A stretch of 64,000 bases of DNA. It comes from Puntigrus tetrazona (lineage: Eukaryota > Chordata > Actinopteri > Cypriniformes > Cyprinidae). The translations under genes were made by a program, and so were the position numbers. A model generated the notes under the pieces. The model was not told the origin of the DNA, did not search any database, and saw only the letters and a list, made by a program, of their open reading frames with translations. The stretch lies in contig NC_056701.1 in NCBI RefSeq assembly GCF_018831695.1, forward strand, positions 1,421,207-1,485,206. Reading direction: 5' to 3'. Below are positions 33,435-46,017 of the stretch, piece after piece (within the stretch, counting starts at the first letter, position 1; each line of letters opens with the position of its first letter).

Positions 33435-36400
33435 CGTCTCTGAATGTCCTTCAGCTCACCCGAAGCCCGTCCATCTACATGCGTTCATATTCACTTCAGC
33501 TTTAAACAATATTCTGTAATAGTGTGTCCTATACGTGTTTGTTTCATGCTCCGATGAGAGGTTACGTTACGCCCCAGGCAAGTTTATTTTTAATCAACAT
33601 GTAAAACCGGTCTGGTGCATGGCATGTGATCTCAAAGCCACTGCGCACATTTCATCTGTTTGAACATGTCTCTTTATTATAGTTAGGTCCCTCAGAGCTA
33701 AAAACACACCACTTCTTCGTTTACTATGGATTTTAAAAAGTGCGTGGAACATTGTCTTATCCAGCGTTCACAGATTTAGTAATTGTAACTGAAATACTAA
33801 TACTAATTGGAAATGAAATTGAAATTCGAAAAGTAATTGAAATGGCTAATTCATAAAAACGAAGACCGCTGACGCTTACTTTAGTTATTTACAACTATTT
33901 CAAGCTGTATAAAACATGATATATAAGTAAATCTTACTATATCTGCATTTCATCCTGCATGTGATTGGATTTTATGCTTAACTAATTGTTAAATACACGT
34001 TTTAATGAGTGAAAGATCCAAAAGCAACATATTAATGCAATCTGAATAACAACTACATTTCCAAATAAGTATGTCTTGCTTTTGAGGAGCAATCTGTGCA
34101 ATGCTAGGAGACACATTTTGTCACTGCTACTCGGTGTAACGTGAGAACAGGGTGAAACTGAAAGCATTGCCATTAAAAACAATTGTAAAAAAGTAGACTC
34201 TGCTGTAATGATCTAATAATAAAACAAGAATAGTAATAAATATCATAAAAGATGTGGTACCTGCGTGCTGAAGTTTCTAAAACCATGGAGAGAGTGAACT
34301 TGTCTATTTTATGACTCCAGAGTGAAAGAAACGATCAAGAGTGGAAGGTTTCTGCAAGAGAACAAAAAACTAAATGAACGACTAGATCCAGCTCTCTAAT
34401 GTTTCATCTCAGTCAGGTCTTGTATTCGCATTCAATCGCCTTTACATTTTGTTTTTATAATATCTGGTTAAAAATGAGTTCCATTTGAGAAATGAGCAAG
34501 AATGAACATCCATTAGACTTAGATCGTCCGATCATAGAGAAACAACAGGAAAGAGAAAATGAGAACATGCTGTTAGACGGGTCTGAGAAACACCCTGTCT
34601 AGGGCTAAAGGATCTTTTAGGAGTTTTATTGGTATAAACGAAAGGGAAATCCAGCAAGCAGTATAGGGAGCTGGCTCGGTCAAAGTAACAAACAAGACAC
34701 ACTACTTCACATGTCTCATACGTGCATCCGGCACATCTACAAAAAGGTCAGCATGTCATAGACGCTGGCGTGAAGATGAGGAAAATGCGTAGCCTTGCAC
34801 ATGCAGATGTCTTTAATGTTGTGTTTTGCATGCTAGCAGGTTAGCTTAATTTGTATTTGGTGCTCAGAAATGACATTTTGTGACTGTGGTGCTTTATTAA
34901 ACCGTATAATATTTCATGAAATCCTTGCAATAATCCAAATTGAAGAAACTGTTAATGAAAACTGGCCAAACGCACGTTCAGAAGGTGAAGTGTGTCTCCA
35001 GGGAACCGCAAGCTAAAAAGCCTCCACCTTTTTGGGAGAAGTTGTATCTTGTTTCTCTGCAACACTCAAAAATGTGGGATGGGTCCATAATTTCTATGCA
35101 TAAGTCAAAAGGGCTAAAAGGGTCTCTGAGACGCCGAGCCTAACCAATCAGCAGTGATCCTAAGCAGATGTCGTAGCTTGGTAAAGTAGCTAACACTACT
35201 GTTGGAGAGAACCAAACCAAATACTGAGGAACTGAATGGATTATAAATAGACAGGATAACGAGGTAACAAGGGGGAGGAGCTAATCCATTACTAAGAAAA
35301 CTTACTTATTACTAAGGTGGGCAAAGGAACAAGGGAACACAGAAACAATGGGGAACAAACATTTCTAAATAAGAGTCCAAGACGGGGTGAGGGGCGGGGG
35401 TTTGGACTGATATCATGACAACATCATTTTTAAGCTGTATATAAAGCGTAAATAATATTAGGTTTAAAAAACAGAGCCAATAAAAGGTCACCAGCAAATT
35501 TTTCAAATATTAGCAGCCTGCACTGATTAAAACTAGACTTTTGTTCAGTACTACAAATAACGCAATGCTGCTTTTAAAAAATATAACATTGTTTATATTT
35601 TATTGTTATGCTTCGCATTTACATGAAAATATACATGAATTTTGCCCAGTGATTAGTAATGACTTCCTCGTGCAGTGACATCACAAGGTCACGCCCTTTT
35701 AGCAAAAAAATTTACCTTCGTTTAGCCGCTTCACCTGGAAAGTGTTTGGTAACTCCTCCCACACCAGTTTCTTCCTGTTTTGATGAGGGGAGCGGCACAT
35801 CTCTGACATACAGGTATTACTTTTAAAGACGTTGTTTGTGTATATAACATAGTATGTTATATAAATATGCTAAACAGCACAAGATGATTATTATTATTTT
35901 ATAACCGCATAGGCAGCCGAAATGACTGGTTTCACTTTCGTTTCGTTCACGGAAAGCGCTCCAGAAACAGAATCTCTTCTTCTTCGTTGAAGTTGTCGTG
36001 AAAGAGACTTTACGACATTCACGGTACGTCTTTGACAGATTCTTAAGTCGAAAGAGCGCGAAAGCATTAAAAGCAACGATTATTCATAGTTAATAACCAC
36101 TGGACAAATGAAACTAAAAACATCTTCGAGAGCAAGGTGGCCATAGCTTTCGTATCCTGCTTATAGTAAGGATCAGTTATGGTCTTGACAGTATTCAGTT
36201 TCTATATATGTAAAACCCAATTTTTAAAGCTTTTTTTGTGGTTAAATCCAATGTGGGGAACGGGTATAGTTGTAACATGGGGAGAGTTGTAACGCCACAA
36301 TTTCCACCTATCAGGGATAAGCTAGGAGTCACGTGATAATTTAATCATTTACCCACTTCGCCCCGGTATCATATGAGTGAGTATTAAGTCTCTAAATAGA

Positions 36401-37339
36401 TATTATAAAGAAAAAAAATATTTTGGTGTAAGAATCCAATTTTATTGACCAAAACTTTATTTTGCTTAGAGCTCAAGCTGTTGCAGATTAAATCATATAC
36501 ATTTCATTAGAATAAACTAGGTTCTCAGGCAAAATAGGATGCAGGTTTTAACTGCTAATTTCAAAGCGTTATGGTGTGGGGGAAGTTGTAACACAGTTTA
36601 GCATTCCCTTGCATATAACTGAATACTTTTATGTTGTTTATATGGAGCTTTTCTGGCATCTCTAAGTCAAAGTTCTTAGAGGTCTTTGGGTTTAAAAGAT
36701 TTGGTTGACACCAATGGTTTGACACCATTATCAATCTGTTTGAGAAAATTGGAAAGTGGATTTCCACATTGGAGGATTGGAGGTGTTGTCATTCATAGAA
36801 AGTGCGACATTATTTTGTATTGTTGAGTGTTTAAAAAAAACCCCTGCTTTTGAAGCAAACTTTATGTAGAGGCTGCTGTTTGTGCTTCTTTTGACTGACC
36901 GTTATAACAGCGGGGTAGATTGTAACAAGGGTAGTTAACATTAACTTATAAGGGCTGTGATATTCTTACAGAGGTTTGAATCAGTACTTTTTGTAGAGGA
37001 CAAATGTGTGTGCTTTGCAAAAAAGTTTGAGCACTCAAAAATTCAATGAGTTGCAGATGTCTCCCCTACATCAGTGTGATCAGATCAATGTAACTGATGT
37101 TCATTAACTCCAACAGCCCAAAGCAATCAGTTTTTGTCAACATAGAAATGTAACATGTAGCCTATCATTAGGGGAAAACTAATTCCCATATAAAATGTAT
37201 TTTTACAATAGCATGATAAAGATTAACAACTGATTGTTAGTGTGTTACTAAAATAAATCTGTGTAATCTCTCACCCAGTGTAATGAATGACGAAGAGACA
37301 GACATCAGGACTAAGGAAAGAGACGGATGAGAAATCAGC
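33435..37339. other. intergenic region upstream of the three-domain GIMAP gene
   Basis: No gene is recognised over about 3.9 kb. Between 36260 and 36960 the octamer-like motif ttgtaac recurs four times next to G-rich stretches (tggggagagttgtaac and similar), resembling a degenerate dispersed repeat. An interferon-type motif lies at 35928-35946. Confidence 0.45.
35928..35946 (+). promoter_or_regulatory. candidate interferon-stimulated response element
   Basis: ggtttcactttcgtttcgt contains GTTTCNCTTTC with an additional TTTC repeat, closely matching the ISRE consensus bound by ISGF3 and IRFs. It lies about 1.4 kb upstream of the GIMAP start codon at 37340. The motif is seen directly; its use is inferred. 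Confidence 0.4.
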
Positions 37340-40300
37340 ATGTCCAGCAGAGAAAGCCGAGGTGAGGCAGCTGGCTTTGGTTCAGACAGACCATCATCTA
37401 GAAACATTAAACAGAACAGGAGGAAGATTAATGTATTTGACGGGGGTTCTTCCGGCAGTTATACTCCATGCTTAATTTTAACATGTGACATTACATTTAT
37501 ATATGTCCTGGAACATCCTCTCATATATTTATATCTTCTCCGCCATTTAATTTGAGTAAATTAAGTCTTTAAGAAACACATCTCTTCAACCTGTCGCTCT
37601 AACACTTGCACTCCACTATATTCCATTCCTGAAAAAAACTTGACCCTCTAATTATTGTTATTGTCCTGATGTGAGAAGAAACATGTCAGATTATGGATTA
37701 TGTAAGTGTTTTGTCTCTGCAGCTGTTGGTCGTGGTTCTGCCCGCAGGAGAAGCAGCAGCAAAAAAAGAGACCCACCCAACAGTAAGTCTGTATAAAGAT
37801 GAACATTGGTCAACTTTAAAGAACATTTAGGAGTGACGAACCATTTAAGACCCTCCAAAACACAAATTCTCTTATTCAACCATTGAAAGCAGCTTCTGCT
37901 GATGTGTTTCAGTTTGTTCACATTGAATGTAAAGATCACAATGCCATTAGATGTTAAATGGCACGTGTGTTGTGTTTCAGTGATTGAAGCGACTCCTCTG
38001 AGGATCGTTCTTCTGGGTTCGAGCGTGTCTGAAAACAGTCTGGTGGGGAACTTCATATTAGGGCGAGCAGCATTCGACAGCGAAGCTCCTCCAGACATTG
38101 TAGAGAGAGTCAGAGGAAGACTGAAGGACAGACACGTGATCGTCATCAACAGTCCTCAGCTGCTGCAGACGAGCATCTCGGCTCATCAGATCACACGGAC
38201 GGTGAGAGAGTGTGTGAATCTGTCTGATCCGGGGCCTCATGTGATCGTTCTGGTCCTCAGTCACGAGCAGCGTTCAGCAGAAGATCAGGAGCGTGTGGAG
38301 AAGGTGCTGCTTTCTTTCTCTGAGAGCGTTTATCGACACGCCACAGTGATCACCACACAAGAGCCCACAGAAGCCAGTGACATCCTACAGAAAATCATTC
38401 AGAAATGTGCAAACAGACACTTCAGACTTCAGAGAAGCAGTTCTCCTGAGGATCTTCTTCAGACGTTTGAGGAGATTTCGAAAGTGAATAATAGACAGCA
38501 CCTGGTTTGTGCTGAAGGTGAACATTCAGAGTATTTCACAGTGAAGTCTAAGGCATTGTGTCCACCAAAGTGTTTTCTCCGCAGCTAGCATATTTTTTTG
38601 GTTGTTCTAAATGGGAGCGCCATTTATTTAAAACTACAGGAGCATGCTGAGTGCCTTTTTAAGCGTTTTTCCTCTGTGCTGGGAGATGAAGAATGTTCAA
38701 CTTTAGATAAAACGTCACTTATTAATTAGTCAGCCAATCGGAGTAGAGTAGAGACTACCAACTGTACTGCAGCTGAACAGCAATGGAGTTAGTATTGCTT
38801 GAGTTTTTGTGTATTTAGATCGAATTGCCAGACTGCCATGATATTGTTATGAGATGCAATGTTTGGAGAAACATTTTATTCACAATGCTGTCTGCCATTA
38901 CTTAAGTGGATATTGCATATCATAGCAACTGCAGCATCCTAACGGAAAAAAGCTGAGCGTTTTCAGCTGACCAAAACGCTTTGGTGGACACGCGGGCTAA
39001 GGGTGTGTTTGCACTTGTGGTTCGGTTCATTTGGTTTATTTGTTCCAGACCAAAAAGGAAAATGATACATTTGGTCCTGGTACACTTTTTTGACAGCAAC
39101 CCTACAGACTCTGAACCTTATAGCATAGTGATAAGTTTATAACTTGACTGATCATGTTAAATGACGCGACAGAACTTACCGATCACTCCAAACAAAAGAT
39201 GTTTTCGACTTAAAAACTCAAACTTAATTCCATCTGCTAGACTAAGCATGGTTGCATGTATATCATTTGCAAACTCACAAAGATATCATAAAAGGTACTT
39301 TACCTTATAACTGCTCAGCGTTTCTCATCGCATCTTGTCATTATTTCCTGATTTTGGTTAGTTTAGAAGGATTTGGTCCGTGTTGCATTCACACTTCAAT
39401 CGAACCACACCAGAGTTTGTTTAAAAGCATATCGAGACCCATCGTTTTTAGCGTTCTTTTTTTGGTGCGCACCACTTACTCAAACAAACCACACTAACAG
39501 AGCAAGTTTGTTTTAACCGAAACCAACATGACAAGTGTGAGCGCATCCTTAGAATCACATCTAACGTTTCAAATGATAAATGCAAATATTTTTCCTCTGA
39601 TTTTGCTTCTGTTATCAGTTGCAGAGTGTGTGAAGCTGAATCTGGTTGTGTGTGGGAGCGATGGGAGATTAAAATCCTCCGTATCAGAGCAGATCCTGCA
39701 GCAGACAGAGAAGGAGCTTCATGATCATCAGATCAGTCTGGTGGAGCTCCCAGCTCTCAGTCAGCTCTCCGAGGAGGAAGTGATGCGCCAGGCTCTCCAC
39801 TGCGTGTCTCTCTGTGATCCTGGAGTTCATGTTTTCCTCCTCATTATTCCTGATGCTCCACTCAGCATTGAAGACAAAGCAGAAATGGAGGAGATGCGGA
39901 AGATCTTCAGCTCAAACCTCAGCGAACACATCATGGTCCTCAGAATCAAAGAGAAGTTGACAAGTCAAATGAATACAGCTCCTTCTTCATCTGCTGAGAT
40001 GATTGCAAGTCGATGTTTTGTTTTGGAGAGCAGCTCACAGATTCCAGATCTACTTCAGGATGTGGAGAACATGGTGAAAATGACAGATGGAAGATGCTAC
40101 ACGACCTTCATGTGCCTTCAGGATCGACTAGAACTGGAGAGAAACAAACACAGAGTCGAAATAGAGGACCTGCGAGGATCTGTGATGAAAACAACAGGTA
40201 AAAGTAAAAAAAAAACAATAATAATAATAATAATTTCACAAAATGATGTGAGTCACAACTTTCTGTTCCAATTAATGATCACAAATGTCTCTAAGTGAGC

Positions 40301-41615
40301 CACAAATGAGATTTTTCTCTCAGATTTGCACACAGTCCACATTGAGGCACAGACTGCAATGTTTGTAATGGTTAAAAGAATCTGATAATAAGCACCTTTT
40401 TTTGTTTGATTGTAATAAGTGTTGTTCTCTAACTGTTCAGGTGTAACACACAACGATGATCTGAGGATTGTGCTGCTGGGAAAGACGGGTGTAGGGAAAA
40501 GTGCATCAGGAAATACTATACTGAGAAGAGTAGCCTTTAAATCAACAATGAAATCAAGCTCAGTGACCAGAGATTGTCAGAAGGAAATTACAGAGTTCAC
40601 CAAAAGACAGATAACAGTGATCGATACCCCAGGCCTGTTTGATACTGGGGTTGATAACGTTGAGACCAGGAAGGAGATTGTGAAGTGTGTCTCTATGGCA
40701 GCTCCTGGTCCACATGTGTTTCTGCTGGTGATTCAACTGGGACGAATTACTAAAGAGGAGAAAGATGCAGTGCAGATGATCCAGGAGATGTTTGGAGAGA
40801 AATCCAAAATGTACACCATTGTGCTCTTCACCAGAGGAGATGATCTTAAAGGAAAAACAATTCAAGAATTTATTGAAGATGATGATTTTTCAAAGAATCT
40901 CGTCCAGCAGTTTGGCAAGAGACACCACGTGTTCAATAATAACGAGACTGAAAACCGAAAACAGGTTTCTGATCTGCTGGATAAGATTGACTGTATGGTG
41001 GCAGTGAATGGAGGGAGTTTCTACACCAATGAGATGTTCGAGAAGGTGGAGAAGAACATCATAGAGGAACAAGACAGAATCATGAAAGAGAAAGAAGAAG
41101 AGATCAAGAGAATAGAAGAAGAGCTGAGAGCCAAATATGAATCGGAAATTGAACAAATTAAGAAAGAAAACGAGCGAGAAAGACAGGAGATGCAGAATGA
41201 ACTGATAAAAAGAGAAGAGGAGTTTAAAAAGAGAGAAGAGGAGATCAAGAAAGACACAGATGATAATGTGAGAAAAGAGATGCAGAGAAAACTGGAGGAG
41301 CAAAAGAAACTAATTGAGGAGCAGAATAAAAGAAAAAAAATCTTAGAAGAGGAACAACAGAACTTCATAAACTACCTGATAGAAAAGCATGAGAAAGAAA
41401 AGCTAAAGCTCCAGAAGAGAATTAAAAGAAAAACAAGAAAACAAGCAGAACATGAATATCGTGAAAATCTTGAGAAAGAATTGGCTAAAGCTTTAGATGT
41501 AGCTGAAAAAGAAGTACCACATACTACAAAACGAGCCCGTTACTGTAATCAGTTTGATCCTGATGATGAAGGATCTGGTAACGTTCAGCACTTTGTGAAT
41601 TGGATTATGAGATGA
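37340..41615 (+). CDS. three-domain GIMAP (GIMAP8-like): two degenerate AIG1 domains, one canonical GTPase domain, coiled coil
   Basis: Exons are 37340-37361, 37723-37782, 37981-38517, 39625-40197 and 40441-41615. All have gt-ag junctions in matching phase (phase 1). A basic leader (MSSRESRAVGRGSARRR) precedes domain 1, where the P-loop is replaced by GSSVSENSLVGN and G3 by INSPQLL. Domain 2 has CGSDGRLKSS for the P-loop and VELPALSQL for G3. Domain 3 is canonical: GKTGVGKSASGN, IDTPGLFDT, FTRGDD. A Glu/Lys/Arg-rich coiled coil of about 170 residues follows, ending NWIMR-stop at 41615. The AIG1 conserved box (DPGPHVIVLVL, DPGVHVFLLII, APGPHVFLLVI) is kept in all three. Family knowledge suggests an immune GTPase that oligomerises on membranes; the first two domains probably do not bind nucleotide in the usual way. 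The frame is clean throughout. Confidence 0.88.
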
Positions 41616-42678
41616 TGTTCTGAATGGCGCATTTAAAATTCAGTCTATGTGTACTTTGATGATTTTTTTTTTTCATCTCTGTAAAGAAATACTTCATTAA
41701 CTTTTGTTTTGTTTTTGCTCATCATGTCTTTGCAGATATCTATGGAATCTATGGTTTCTGCCATTTATGAGTTTTTATCTCACAATTCTGACTTTTTCTT
41801 GAATTTCTGACTTTTTGTGATGTAAACTTGCAAGTGTAAATGTTTGCAAGTAAAAAATATAAAAAGACTGAAAAGAATGAAAGTTAAAAAGTCACAATTT
41901 ACCTATTTATTTTTTATTCAGTAGTTTAATATTCAGGAGTTAATATTGTGAATGGTTTTGTGTCATTTCATACATTTTTTAAAACTCTATCTATCTATCT
42001 TAAAGCAAGTTTACTTTTAACTGTGAATAAACACATTGATCAATCAATCAATCATTTTTATTTATATAGTGCTTTTAACAACACAGATTGTATCAAAGCA
42101 CTGAACAGTATAATGTAGAAGAGTACAATGACAGGGATGTATAATGAAGAGATTGTTATTACATTGATAATATTTTGGTCTGATATATTTTGCCCTAAGG
42201 AAGGCTTTAAGGTGGTAATGCTGAAGGAAGATATTACACATCTGTCTCCTTAAATGATTTAGGCTACTTTTCAGAAATTAGGCACATAATTCTTTTTTTT
42301 CTTCTTTAGTGATGTGTTGCATTAATTATTACCATAGTTCACATGTGCTCTTTTTAACACCCTAACACACGAATCATCAGAATATCTCTTCACTTGTCTC
42401 TGAAAATGACAGGATTTTGAAATGATCCCGCATGGGCTCATTTTAACACTTTCATTTTAAGACTTTCAACTGTGTGATAACAACACATTGAAAATATATG
42501 TACCCTAAGAAAAACCAAGATTTAGGTACCTCTGTTTCAAAGAAAGATTATTAACTCAAACCATTGCGGTTAATGGTACTCATGGCTTTGAAAACAGTCA
42601 AAAAACATACACATACACTAAAAGACACAAAATGATCGGTCTGTGCAAGAAACTGAACAGAATTTATATATATATATA
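41616..42678. other. 3' region of the GIMAP gene, no further gene
   Basis: AT-rich 3' UTR and intergenic DNA, with an embedded dispersed repeat at 42040-42150 and a (TA)n run just before the gap at 42679. Confidence 0.5.
42040..42150 (-). mobile_element. dispersed repeat with (TGAT)n tail, copy 1
   Basis: The plus strand shows (atca)n, then tttttatttatatagtgct and acagattgtatcaaagcac. This is the reverse complement of the copies ending at 52775 and 62785, so it is one family of short retroelement tails (SINE or LINE 3' end). Confidence 0.7.
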
Positions 42679-42778
42679 NNNNNNNNNNNNNNNNNNNNNN
42701 NNNNNNNNNNNNNNNNNNNNNNNNNNNNNNNNNNNNNNNNNNNNNNNNNNNNNNNNNNNNNNNNNNNNNNNNNNNNNN

Positions 42779-43045
42779 CCTGGTCCTCACGTGTTCCTGC
42801 TGGTCATCAGACTGGATCAGAGGTACACAGATGAAGAGAAGAACGCAGTAAAATGGGTTCAGAAGAACTTTGGAGAAGAAGCATCACGCTACGTCTTCAC
42901 TCTCTTCACTCATGCCAAATATCTGAAGAATAAAACACTGAAGGATCATGTAGAAGAGAATGAAGATCTGCGAAACTTTGTTATTAGCTGCGCCGGCAAA
43001 TATCATTCATTAGAAAATGACCACAGAGCAAATCGGTCTCAGGTC
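42779..43045 (+). CDS. GIMAP G-domain fragment between two gaps
   Basis: The plus frame reads PGPHVFLLVIRLDQRYTDEE, then KNAVKWVQKNFGEEASRYV, FTLFTHAKYL and CAGKYHSLEN. This is the conserved box through the region after G4 of an AIG1 domain. G1 and G3 lie in the 100-N gap to the left and the C-terminus in the gap to the right. It is distinct in sequence from domain 3 of the preceding gene, so it marks another GIMAP copy. Confidence 0.8.
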
Positions 43046-43145
43046 NNNNNNNNNNNNNNNNNNNNNNNNNNNNNNNNNNNNNNNNNNNNNNNNNNNNNNN
43101 NNNNNNNNNNNNNNNNNNNNNNNNNNNNNNNNNNNNNNNNNNNNN

Positions 43146-44295
43146 GTCTATTGTAGAACAAAATAATAGTGCATAATGAACGAACAAATTGAATGCAATT
43201 GTCAGACACTGCACATCACAAATGTGGGGAAATTATGTGAAGAAGATGATGAATGGGTTCATGAATGGGACCGGATTTCAGGAATTAAATAATGAACCAT
43301 AATAATAAATGACTTAATTTACTTATTTTCATGGTAAATTCTGCCATTGTCCTCTGTTTTGTTGCTCTTCCTATAGGTGCAATTTCACACATGCTTGTCA
43401 AATTGATTATTGATTGAGTTCCACTACACAAAAGCTTACGCCATCTAAGGACATGAGCCGATTTAAAATAGCGGTAAAAGTTGAATTTGAAAACAGTAAA
43501 ACATACACATGTCTGCCTTTACTGGCGCTCCTGAAGAGTTTACAGTAATGAGCTAAAGCAAACTTTTCATCATTTCTACAAACACTCAAAACACAGCGTG
43601 TCAGAGAATGAAGACCTAAAATATAGTATAAGCTGCCTAGTCCTACAACAAACAGCAGTTTCAAAAGTATTGAAAATATTATATGTAAAATATTGCACAA
43701 GTGATACAATAAGTAACAAATCTTTTAGAAATATTTAATATTTAGGAATAGTTTATTCCTGTCTTCAGTTGAACAACACTTTTAATTGGTTTCATGGATG
43801 CAAAACAACAATATTATCTGAAATTGTGAATTTACTAACTATTTCACACAATTCTGATTAAAGTTTAAATTATGTCTAAAATTATGTCTAAAGACATTAA
43901 CACAATTCCAATAACATTTGGATGTTTGAATTGTGAGATAAAAACACAGAATTACATAAGCTACTTTTTATGCAACTGAAAAGCTTGTATAGTAAATCCA
44001 AAGGACATGAATATCAAGGTTTCAATTGAATTTTTTGCATAGAGGACCCTTCTTTTTCTATTGTACATTCTATAAAGTAATGTAATTCAGTTTTAGATAC
44101 TGTTGTATTTTGTACAAGAATTGTCAAACATTCAACACTGAAGGCTTAATAAAATAACTAACATAATAATAAAAAACTATTTTATTCTAGTAAAACATAA
44201 ACATGATAATTTTGTATTTTTGTAAAGTCATCATTTGTTAGAATTTGTCAGTCTGTGTGCTATGATTGACTATATGTTTTTTGCTGTGTTGATGA
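43146..44295. other. no gene seen
   Basis: This AT-rich sequence lies between the GIMAP fragment and a transposon-like remnant. I recognise nothing. Confidence 0.45.
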
Positions 44296-44730
44296 ATGCT
44301 GTGTGGAGACTGTCAGGGTTGGATTAGACAGTCCAGAAGGTACTTCCCAAGATGTGCATTTACAGACAAGAGATCAGATGTGATGTTGATGGATTGGCCT
44401 CATATAAGTATTTCAATTAATGCAACTATTTTGGGAGGCTATAGGACTAGCAGTGGTCAGAAGCTGAAACCCTGCAATTGTGAAATGGCAATTTTCCACA
44501 ACGCTGCAGTCATCAAGGAAAATGTCTTAATGAGGGGAGGAGGCCTTCATGTGAGAACACACATGAAGGCAGAGAAGCTATCTCGCAGGAGCGAAAGGCC
44601 ATGTGAGATTCAGAATATATTTTGGTTGTCTTTGTTGTTATATTTATTTATGCGCTCCAACCAGCGTAAACGATGCTTCAAGAGCACTTCAAAGGAGACA
44701 TATTCAGCATGCGTCACAATGCATTTGTAA
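44296..44730 (+). pseudogene. transposon-like ORF remnant
   Basis: An open frame of 144 codons contains WIRQSRRYFPRCAFTDKRSD, a motif I have seen in repetitive fish ORFs derived from DNA transposons. The frame breaks afterwards and no catalytic residues are recognised. The transposon class is unknown. Confidence 0.35.
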
Positions 44731-45224
44731 CATAATATCCGTTTTCCAAATCACTCAAAGTGGTTGTTGAAATCTTAGTAGCTAATAAGGCACAGGAACG
44801 TTAACTGTGAATAGAAACTAACAGAAAAACTAACAAGGAACTAAGAGCTAACCAGAGGTGGAGCGTCAAGCTTCAACTTTAACTTTCGAAACACTGAATA
44901 TTTGAACTATGGTGGTAATGATGAAACCGTCAACTGAGTTGGCTGCACGACGCTTTGGGAAAGCTAGCTATGGGAAGACTACACGCCATATTTCTGAATG
45001 GAGTAGCTGAAAGGCATCCCAGGAGGGGATGAAGACCATCTCTTTTCAACAGGTCAGATCTGCCTTAAAAACTCATCCAGTTGGAACCTATGTTATTCTG
45101 CGGGCACCACATAGACATCCAGCCATTAAGAGACAGCAGTCTGCTGTGAATCCTCATCACCCCAGTAAGCAGGGAGAGGACCGAGCATATTGCGGAATAA
45201 ACTTGCTATAGTTTTAACTCATAG

Positions 45225-45335
45225 ACTGGAGGGGTGGGATTATTTTTGTGATGTTTATCAGCTATTTTTACTCCCTGAAGGTAGAGTAATGAATGAATGC
45301 TCATTTTTGGGTGAACTATTCCTTTAACTCACATA
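45225..45335. mobile_element. partial MITE end
   Basis: tcatttttgggtgaactatt followed by cctttaa matches one terminus of the palindromic element at 52248-52509. The other end is not recognised. The rest of 44731-46017 shows no gene. Confidence 0.4.
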
Positions 45336-46017
45336 AAAGTCTATTATTACATTAACAATGTGTATTAACATAACATTAAATATTAAATAAAGGTGGGCGT
45401 GGGATGCATTTTAGCTCTCTCTCCTGTCCATCTCTCACCGAACACAGCTAACACTTAGATGAAATTTGTTAGAGGATATTCTACACAAGACATCAAATGG
45501 CATTAGAATATAAGTCAATTCAAAGCAGAGCAATATGTCAGACTTTTAACTATTTATTAATTTGTGGTTTTAATTTGTGCAAATAAATAGTTCACCATAA
45601 GACTAAGAGATGTGCATTGACAAAGTGCATTTTCAGGTTACCCATATACTATATAAGGTCTAATTAGAGTCCATTAAAAAGTCTCACAACAATGTTACTA
45701 AAGGCGCTAAGTTTAGGGGATGCTGCGTTTCTCTGATGACCGCATTACCAGATAGAAACAAAACAAGTCGTTGTCAGTTTTAGAAGTAAAAATATTGGAA
45801 AATAATATTTGAATACTTTATTTAATACTTTTTATTAAAGAAAAACAGATCAATTTAAGTAAAACAGAATATAACGGAAGCATTAATACCGTCATTTGAA
45901 TGCCTCTCGATCTTTTCATTTCTTCTCCATGTGTTATAATTCTGAGAGAAAATCAAATCTAAATCCACCAAAAAAGGTATTATTATTAATGTTAGGCTCT
46001 GATGAACTTCAAGTCTC

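Noticed and set aside
36260..36960. Recurring ttgtaac motif as a regulatory array
   Set aside because: Four irregularly spaced copies near G-runs look like a decayed dispersed repeat; nothing ties them to a promoter.
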